Positions 9,673 to 17,800 of a DNA stretch of 20,788 nucleotides are shown here, piece after piece. This DNA comes from Isochrysis galbana. Taxonomy: Eukaryota; Haptophyta; Isochrysidales; Isochrysidaceae. A model generated the notes under the pieces. That model made no database searches, was not told where the DNA came from, and was given only the letters and a program-made list of their open reading frames with translations. A program made the translations under genes and the position numbers. The stretch is taken from NCBI GenBank assembly GCA_018136815.1, contig JADDIW010000101.1:1-20788 (forward strand), in the 5' to 3' direction. Every line of letters starts with the position of its first letter. Positions within the stretch are counted from its first letter, which is position 1.

Positions 9673-10926
9673 TACAAGGATCCCCTCTTTGGTGAGGATC
9701 TTGGTGCGCTCTTGGTTGCCTTGGAGAAAGAAGAAGCCTTGGTTTTCGACCGCTTTGGCGAGCGAGCTGATTGTTATGTAGTTCTTCAGCTCAAACTTGT
9801 AGTTGCGCACCACTAGGTGCGCTGAGGCGTCTTTAAACGCGCTGGCCAATGCCTTGTTGGATGCCCGCGGGATTTCTTTGAATTTTTCGTCGAGTGTTTG
9901 ATACTTGACCGCGATCGGGCAGGGGATACCCGCCTTGCGAAAGTCCGCCACATCTTTGTATTCTTCGCGGAATTGATTGGCGCAATCCGCCGTGACGAGA
10001 ATCTCCCAAGGGCCGGAGGCGCTCTTGGATACAAATTCGGGCTCGAGGTCTACGCCCTCCAGCTTGTTTAGGTGCGCGACGATCGCGCCGAGGACTTCTT
10101 CGTCTTTGGCCTTGTGCCCCTTCTCGTATGCCGTAAAGGTGATAATGATCTTGTGGGAGTCCGGGAATTCGGCCTCCCCCTCGGGTTCGGCCTCTAAGTC
10201 TTCGTCAAGGAGGGCCACCTGTGTGACCAAGGTGGAGGGTGGGGTTAGCCTTAAATAGGTTTTCGTCTCTCGGGCGTCCATATGGCTCGATGTTTCCGCT
10301 ATGTTGTCTCCCCCTACCGAGGGTTCCGTGTGGATTGTGCTTTGTGTAGGCTCTCTCTCAAGTTGGTGTTTGTCGTGGTGGGCCTCCTGGGCCTGTGTCA
10401 CTTGCGACGTTCGCGCGCCCGTGGCTCGCTTGTCCGTTTGGCCTTCGGGGGCGTTGGGGGGCATCCCTCCTGGTCTGCCTCCCTTTTTGCTCCTGTGCCC
10501 CTTGCTGGGGGGTCCTGTCTGCTCCTTGTTCAACCCCTTGTTGTGATGCGGCATTTCCCCATGGGGGTTTTGCTGTAGATGGTACCGGGCCGGCCCCTCG
10601 CGCCGGAGCGCGAGGGCGGTACCGCGGTTGTGTAGGGTCCCAGCCCGGAGGCCTTCCCTTTGGAAGTGTCCCACTGGTGTGGTGTGACTGGTGTGGCTGT
10701 GTGTTGTGTTGGAGGTGTGCTGTATGCTGGCTGCTGCTGCCAGCATGGCAGCCTTGTTCGTGGCGTTCGCGGTGGTCCGCGGGCGTGGCAGGCTGGCTCC
10801 TGTGCCCACCTGGCTGGGAGGGTCGTCCTGACGCGGTCGCTTCGGCGACAGCGGGGTGTCACTCAAACCTTCGTCCATCTCGGCGAGGGCAGCGGCAGCG
10901 AGGGAGGGCGGCGGCGCGCGCTCCAT
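9643..10926 (-). CDS. LINE ORF1-like protein, inverted copy
   Basis: A 427-residue frame starts at ATG 10926 and ends in TAG at 9645-9643. Residues 1-220 are low-complexity, rich in Pro, Thr, His and Gln, with a Lys/Arg patch (KGHRSKKGGRPGG, about residues 142-154). Residues about 230-395 form the folded part shared with the frame at 2095, with LEGVD, SGPWEILV, QFREEYKD, GIP and LAKAVENQGF. It extends beyond the point where the first copy is deleted. The final ten or so codons are read from the reverse complement of another LINE 5' end, so the natural C-terminus is missing. No ORF2 follows, so it is a stranded fragment. The frame is open, but whether it is expressed is unknown. The likely role in the parent element is RNA binding; this is inferred from its position. 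Confidence 0.6.
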   Translation of the reverse strand: MERAPPPSLAAAALAEMDEGLSDTPLSPKRPRQDDPPSQVGTGASLPRPRTTANATNKAAMLAAAASIQHTSNTTHSHTSHTTPVGHFQREGLRAGTLHNRGTALALRREGPARYHLQQNPHGEMPHHNKGLNKEQTGPPSKGHRSKKGGRPGGMPPNAPEGQTDKRATGARTSQVTQAQEAHHDKHQLEREPTQSTIHTEPSVGGDNIAETSSHMDARETKTYLRLTPPSTLVTQVALLDEDLEAEPEGEAEFPDSHKIIITFTAYEKGHKAKDEEVLGAIVAHLNKLEGVDLEPEFVSKSASGPWEILVTADCANQFREEYKDVADFRKAGIPCPIAVKYQTLDEKFKEIPRASNKALASAFKDASAHLVVRNYKFELKNYITISSLAKAVENQGFFFLQGNQERTKILTKEGILVTQERSRHAP

Positions 10927-10930
10927 GTCC

Positions 10931-10948
10931 CTATCAGTTTACTGATAG
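10931..10948. repeat. Palindrome upstream of inverted ORF1
   Basis: CTATCAGTTTACTGATAG has an 8-bp stem with a TT centre and lies four bases 5' of the minus-strand ATG at 10926. It differs in sequence from the hairpin of the plus-strand copies, but its position relative to the start codon is the same. Confidence 0.7.
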
Positions 10949-10970
10949 TTGAAAAAGCTGCCCATTTCAA
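10949..10970 (+). repeat. 22-bp direct repeat, right copy
   Basis: This is the counterpart of 9226-9246, in the same orientation, directly beside the palindrome at 10931-10948. Confidence 0.75.
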
Positions 10971-11101
10971 TATTGTTTCGAGTGCTGAGCCCCCCCCCTC
11001 CTCACCCCATTAAGCCAGCATGTACCGGCAACCCCCTCATTGAAGTTGCGGTTTATTTCTTTCAAGTTTTGGGGAGCTGTGAAAAGAAAACTGAAAAATT
11101 T

Positions 11102-11123
11102 TCAGTTTTGGAACGGAGGTAGT
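11102..11123 (-). repeat. Right terminal inverted repeat
   Basis: 22 bases, an exact reverse complement of 8765-8786. Overlapping it is a 23-base palindrome at 11087-11109 (arms AAAACTGAAAA and TTTTCAGTTTT with one central base), which the left end lacks. Confidence 0.8.
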
Positions 11124-11884
11124 ATAAAGTTAAAGTTAGTTTTTCTTTCATCTACTGAGATCTCGCCTAGGTCGTCGACGTCGGGGTCCTCCTAGGTGTC
11201 TAAGTCACCCGTCCTCCAGGGCGGACTGGGGAGCTTTGAGTGTTCTTCAAAATAGATCAATATAGGGGGTGGATGGTTTGGCGAGCGCGGTCATCGCCCA
11301 AGCTGCCATCCCGTCCCATAGAATTTAGGAAGGGTGGCATGCCGATATGTAGTTCCTGATGTGTCGTATCCAACTAGCGCTGGGCGTGAGTGAGAGGTAG
11401 GCCTTGCATTCTTCTTTTATGTAGAACTCCTTGGTTTCGGGGTTGATCGTGTTGTGAACTAAGATGCCAGGAGAAAACAAGAACAACTAGTGCCTCAATG
11501 GCGCAGGAGGGAGGCGGGAAAAAGCTATCGGGGACTGGCACACGCCGCCTGCCACTAGAAACCTTGAATCCGAGCCCCTAAGCAAAGCACGAGGAGAGGA
11601 GCCGCAAGGCAGGAGGAGAGAGTAGGAAAGAAAGCGGGCGTGGCTACGAGATACCGGTGAAGGGCCGCGCGCGTGGCGAGAATGTTAAGACCCCCCCCCT
11701 ATCCACTTCGCGGTATAATATCCCATCCTCGGGTCCGTAAGCACGTTGGCGCTTGCCTAAATCAAACCACATATCTGGTGAAATACATGACAATGGCCCT
11801 ACCTCTGTGAAACGAGGAGCTCCTCTCTTTCCTTGCCTACAGTCAAACTCGGCATGTGGACTCGTCACTCCCTCACAAAGCATG
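11124..11884. other. Intergenic, includes Dicer 3' flank
   Basis: No gene is recognised. The stretch next to 11885 should contain the 3' untranslated region of the minus-strand Dicer gene. A minus-strand frame at 11644-11919 overlaps the Dicer 3' end and has no family motif. Confidence 0.5.
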
Positions 11885-14800
11885 TTAGGATCCATTGTTG
11901 CCTGCGTTTGTTCCTTCACCTTGCGTAATACTCATGCCCAATGGAGTATGCGAGCCGGCTCTCTCGCCTGGCGAGCCTGATTGTTCGCCGGCCACAACCA
12001 ACTTCAAGGCGTCGTGGAAGTGTCGACCGGCAGACCGTGACACCGAAGCATTGGCCGAAGGGTGTCGGAGAACCTTGGCGTTGAGCTCAGCCGACGATGC
12101 GAGTGCACCGAGCTGCTCTTTTGTCAAGCTTGATACCGCAGCCATGCGAATGATCATCCGACGGTAGTGCTCATTCTTTTCGCCAACACCGTCTAGTAAG
12201 GTGCTCATGAAAGTGGAAAAGTCGTGTGGTGGCGACACAGGGCTTTCACGATGCCTGTCAAGTGTCAAATGACCCGCTGGTAATGACGTGTCTGATTTGA
12301 AGCGCTTCGAAGGCAGTGTCTCCGGTGCAGGCATGGCATTTTTGAAGGCTTCTTTAGTCGGAGCTGTCGGAATCAGGCTTACTGGCGCAGTTAGGGACAA
12401 GCTGTCCGCCGCAGCCGTGTGGGTTGTCTCAGCTGAGGTTGACTCCTCGGAGGAGTCCAACTTCTTCTTGAGGACACGGTGTGCCCGCATGTAGGCAAGG
12501 TTCTTGGCCTCTTTCTTGTTCCTCGTGCTCACGCCTTCACCAAGTGGCTCACGCGCCGTGTCCGTCTTATCGTAAACGCGAAACACGAAAGGCGGCTGAC
12601 TGCTTGAGCATTCATTCTCTAGCTTGAGGGCCGGGTTCATCCGAAGCCGCTGATGAACAAGTCGCGTTACTTCACTGACCCAATCGTGCGAGGTGGCCAC
12701 CCCCATCTCCTCGGGGTAGGCCAAGGCTACACACGCGGGCGCCGTATTAGCAGCACCGCCGGCGCCCGCTGCGGCCGAAGTGGCAGCCTCGCTTGGGACT
12801 TTCGAGTGCACCTCTACGCAGGCCGATGGGCTTGGCGCTACGGGATGTGGTGGCGAGGAGCCTGACAAGCACGTTGAAGACTCCTCGAAACTAGGCTCGC
12901 TCACCAAGAGATGGGCATGGACACTGAGGCCCACGATCGAATCGCTCCTCAAACCTGTCACAACATTTGCGGTCGGCGACACTGCAAAATCCGCAGGGTC
13001 ATACGCAGCATGAATGCGAGGGCAGACATCTGCATGCGACAGGGCGGACGCAATATGTGGCCGCGCTTCGGAGGCCGGGGTCTCCGGAGGCGACGGCTCT
13101 GAAGGGGCGGTGACGGAGCTAGCATGCGGCGGCCGTGCCTGAGCAAGCGCCGAGGCTTCAAGCGCCTTCGCCTTTGCTTCGCAGACCGTTTGCGCGTACA
13201 TCGCCTCAAGACGCAGCTCTTCTAGGACGTCAGCGGCCGTGGCCTCGTGCTCACGATCCGTCGGGTCTGGCTCAAAGAAATCGGAGCGGAACACGCGCCA
13301 TGCAGCGTCGATGTCGCCACGGAGTTCTAGGACAACAGCGCCAACCAACGCCTCATAGAGGTCCCCCACCTGCTTGGCGTTCTCACTGAAGGGGGTGGCG
13401 TCCACGTCGGCGGGCGCGAGTTCCGCGAGCGTTGCCCGTAAGCTCGCGCCCGCCTTCACTAGCGCAGAGCATGGCCATTCGTCCCACTGTGGCATCAAAC
13501 CTCGAATCACCGCCACGGCGTCGTCGTTGGTGATGGCATTTCCGCGACGAAGGAGGCCGACGACTAGAGGAGCACCCAGCCGCCGCACAAGCCTACTCCC
13601 AAGGCTGCGGTTGCTCACGAGTGCCGATCGCACTTGTGTGAGGTCGCCCTCGTTGGGCCCGCTGCCATCGGTCGCGCAGCCGCGGCGTGATATCAACTCA
13701 AAGGATATGGCATACTCGAGGACAGCATCCCCGAGCAGCTCTAGACGTTGGAAGGGACGCTCGCGAGTCCAGCCAAACGCCAGCTCATGCAGCAAATCAG
13801 CCCGTCGGGTGAACGAGAAGCCAAGCAGAGTGCTCAAGAGTGCTGCGCGCTGCATGCAGTCCGATTGCACCTGCCCATGGAGGGACCGCTGCACGAACGG
13901 CATGCATGCACTCAGGGCCTCGCACCCTGAGTCCCAACGCGACGGCATCGCTCGGCTCGGATCGACCTCGCTGCGCAGGCAAATCGAACCATGGAATAAC
14001 CGGCCAGAAGCGTTAAATGCGCGGCAGAGCGGCCCAGCGCGTAGCTCTTCATCAAGCGAGCTTCCGGCCATGCGCCTCCCGCTCGCTTGCAACAGGGTAG
14101 GATGCGTACCGCCCAAGGCGATAGCTGCATCCGATCTTCCGCCTGGACGCGACAGAGCGGCATGCAGCGCGACAGCGCCCAAGCAAGCCTCGAAGAGGTC
14201 GGCCTGGTCCTTACGAGAGAGTAATTGGCGGCGCAGCTCGGGCAGCGTGACGCCAAGCATGTAGGGTCGTTGTAGACAGAGTGATGGCAAGCCAACATCG
14301 GCAGCAACGCGACAGAGCGCAAGGTTGCTCGCCACACACTCTTTCTCGCGCGTGCACCGCCCCTCGTCGGCCTCCGGCAAAAGATTCATCGCGCGCACGA
14401 CCGCCAGCAATTCCAGCACAGCGTCACCCAGCCACTCCAAAACTTCATAGTGCGTGCATCCTCGCCAGTCGGCGTAGCTTGCGTCCATCGCCTCTGCATT
14501 CGCCCCCTTGTTCGTGAGTGCAGCATTCAACAGGCCAAGGGGCAAACCAGCGAGCGTATTTGCAAGCACCGTGTCGGCTTTGGCTTTGCACCTCACCTCG
14601 TTCTCCAGACCATCATGGCTATCGAACCCCGCAGGCTGCAGTCCATGAATCCCACTGCCCGAGGCCACACTCGTCGCCGTGGCCACCACATTGACGAGTG
14701 CGGAGGTAAGGGTCGGCTCGTCGTTCTGTTCTCGGGGACCTCCACTCGCAGCTGTCACCTCTCCTGCGACAAGATCGCTGGCGAGAGCCACGTGCTCGAG

Positions 14801-17800
14801 ACGCCACAGCAATTTTGAGAGATTGCGCAATGCCATCAGCGCCGACGAACGCACAGGTAGCGCGAGGGCTTCGGCTGGCGACACGCCCTCCTCACGCCGA
14901 CCTGGACGGTTCGCCCAGCCGTGGCCAACGGGCATACGTACATTTTTGCGAATCGTGCGAGGGGTGTAGTCGCCATCAACAGAGACGGCACGGCCATTAG
15001 AGTCCAGTCGGACTGCGGCATTTTTCAGTATCATCGCATGTCGATGTTTCATCACGAGCACGCAGAAATTCAAAGCGACGTGCTGCGCCGATCCATCGCG
15101 GACAAGTTGTCCTTGGCATAGCGCGTGCGAGGCCTCCTCAAGCGACGGCCAAGAGCATGTGTCGAACATCTCGCCGGCTAGGTCTACCAGGTCCCAATCG
15201 ATGCCGCACGCCGCGGGCCGGCGCGCGTTCGTAAGCTCCCCCTCAGGGAAGGACTCCTCGGGCACGGGCGCTGCGAGCCAGCTCCCGACGGGCGAATCAA
15301 GCGCGGCAAGCTTGGCACTCGCACCGCCAGCGGCGGCGACGGCCGCCTGGCTACGCGCCACCTTGGAGAGCCGCGACTGCCGAGCCTTCCGTCGCTTATC
15401 GCGGCTGGACATCGCAAGCTCGTGCTCGGTGTAGCCGTCTCCGCAGAAGCCAGAGTCCGCACCGCCAAGTCCTTCATCCGACCGCATCTCTGCCGCCGTG
15501 AGATGCTCGCCTTTCATACTGTCGACCGATCCAACCGAACGTTCGAAACCCTCGCTGTCGTCTTCCGCCGCCGCATTAGGTGTAGCGCGACCGGCGCTAA
15601 CACGCGTACAAATGGTAGCACAGCGCCGCTCGGTCCACGTCGCGATGCCGGAAAGCACGCGCTCTGTGGTGAGGCCCTCCGCCCCATCGACGAGAACTGA
15701 GTGCACGCATCCAAAAGAGAGTGCGCCGGAGACGTGGTGGCCGTTGTCGTCGAAAGGGAGCAGGTCCGGTGGCGCAACGCCAAGAAAGTCGGCCACCCTA
15801 CGCAGGTGCCCGTGCTTCGACTTGTGCTCGCCTCGACCTGCTTCCACGTGCGCGAAGTCGCGCCTCAGCCCAAAGGCCTCAAGGGTAGCCTCGACCGCGT
15901 CTCGGCAAGCGAATGATGCTGCAGCAATCCGTACTCCCGCCCGCCGCAAGGCCCGTACAATCAGACGGACATCCTTGTACAAGTAGAGCAGCCGCCGCTG
16001 CTCGGCGGACCACAGCGCCTCCTCGCTCTCCAAATATTCCAACAGGGTAGCCGTGGGGGGGGGATCGCTCCCAGCGTGATCGCCGTGGAGCGTGGTGATG
16101 GCCGCGCGGCCCATCGCTGGGTTGTGGAGATCTTCGCACGCACCTTGCCACACGGTCTGATCGAGGTCGAGCACCACGACGAGTGATTCAAGCCAAGGCG
16201 GCCTGCGCAAGCTGTCAACAGAGGACCCACGTGCCGCGCCGTCCGCTGCCTGTAGGATAAGCGAAACGAGGGCCTCTTCCTCGCTTTCACCGGAACGACA
16301 CGCAACTGCACGCCGCCTCCGCCACGCGTCCGCCCAGACCATTGCACTCGGCTCATCGGCGCTGTTGTCCACGGCGCTGCCTGCAACCGGCACGCGCGCC
16401 TCGTCTCCGCCGCCGCCCTCCTCATGCACGAAAGCCGGGGAGTAAGTTCCGCTCGCGTGATCAAACGCGAGCACACGGCATGGCGCATCAAGCGATGGGT
16501 CCAATGGCTCGCACAACCGCTCGCCGTCGTCTCCAAGCACACCAACTTGCAGCAGGTCAAGCGTGCCCACCAGCCAACGGGTCAAGCGCATCACATCATC
16601 CGCGCCGAGCGCCACGCGGCACACCGACTCGAGCTCCACGTCCATAGGCTCGGGCGTGAGGACGGTGAAGCGCAGCGACACCGGTGAAGGCAGCAGTAGC
16701 GCCACAGCCGCCCCAGAGCCGTTAAGCTTCATCATCGTCAGCCACGGCCGCTCCCACCAAGAAGGCTCGGCGGTCAGCTCCGTCTTATCCGCGCAAGCCC
16801 GCGCTCCGCCACCGTGGTTGGAGAGGCACCGCGGCAGCTTTCGCACAAACGGCTGCTTGGTGTGGCGCTCGTACGAGCCAAGCCGCGTGCTCGAGGTGCG
16901 TGCTCGAGCCCTCTCGTGGCCTAGTCTAGCGAGCGCCTCGTCTCGTAGCGCTTTCCTCCCTGTGACAAAGAGGTGGTCGTCCAGCACGCCCGTCGAGAGC
17001 ATGTACCCTACGGCTTCGAGCGCCGCGCTCTGTACCGCCAGCTCCTTGGTCCGCCTCGGGGCAGTCCACGGGCGTTCGCCCACCCACTCTTCCGGGTGCG
17101 CGGTGCAGAGGCCCACACGGGGCAGGCTCAGATGGCAAACGAAGCCGCCGGCCTCAGACCTCAGCACAAAGTTGGAATCGCCAAAGGCCTTGCCACCGAG
17201 GGCGTAGTTGGCCTTGGCTGCCGCCTGAGCACCGTCGCTGAGCCGCTCGCGATACACATCCTTGAGGAAGGGCACGGCTCGCTCCGCCGGCAGTATTGCG
17301 CCAGACGAGCCGACCACCAATGGTGCCAGCGCATCGCCACGCGTGATTGTAGGCGACGCCGGCCGCGCCTCGGCGCTTCCGCCAAGCCCATTCGATGTGC
17401 TGTCCGCATCGTGCGCTGCCTGGCAGTCGTCGACAACGCAGCTGGCGCCCGGCGCGGCGGGAATGGCGCCCAGCCCGCGTGCAGGTCGTCGAACAGCTCG
17501 CTTCGCCAGCTCGGCACGCACTAGAGCGCTGCAAGTTATCAGCCGTTCCCAATGCTCTACCCCTCCATCGGTGGCAGACCCTGCGCTCGACGCGACCGCG
17601 CCACTAGCCGGCACCATCGCCAGCAGCACGGACCCGTCTCGGCGAGCTCGACCGCTCGACTGCGCGTGCTCACGGTAGCTTCTCGGCGGATCGAACCGCA
17701 CCACACAATCACACGAGGCCACGTCGATGCCCTCGGCAAGCACGGCCGTCGCGACCAGCATGCGCACTTCGCCTGTCCGCAGGCCATGGAGCGCCGCGCT

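Larger units (their letters stand above)
8765..11123. mobile_element. 2.36-kb element with inverted terminal repeats carrying LINE ORF1 sequence
   Basis: Perfect 22-bp inverted ends (ACTACCTCCGTTCCAAAACT plus GA) lie at 8765-8786 and 11102-11123. A second perfect 17-bp inverted block, GGTACATGCTGGCTTAA, lies about 100 bases inside each end (8876-8892 and 11010-11026). The end sequence resembles the Stowaway/Tc1-mariner type. A TA dinucleotide stands at both edges, but the exact duplication is not clean. I recognise no transposase inside; the interior instead holds inverted LINE material (9623-10948). It therefore looks like a non-autonomous DNA element that acquired, or was invaded by, a retroelement. 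Confidence 0.6.

Noticed and set aside
9376..9781. Three overlapping plus-strand frames of 78-105 residues
   Set aside because: They run across the LINE 5' end and the fold-back junction. No motif; likely untranslated leader sequence.
11644..11919. 91-residue minus-strand frame overlapping the Dicer stop
   Set aside because: It overlaps the Dicer 3' end in another frame. Composition is plausible but no family is recognised; probably chance in the 3' flank.
13374..14264. 296-residue frame on the plus strand
   Set aside because: It is antisense to the RNase III region of Dicer and rich in Arg, Ser and Pro. It has no motif and is a typical shadow in GC-rich coding DNA. Other long plus-strand frames between 11900 and 18700 were discarded for the same reason.
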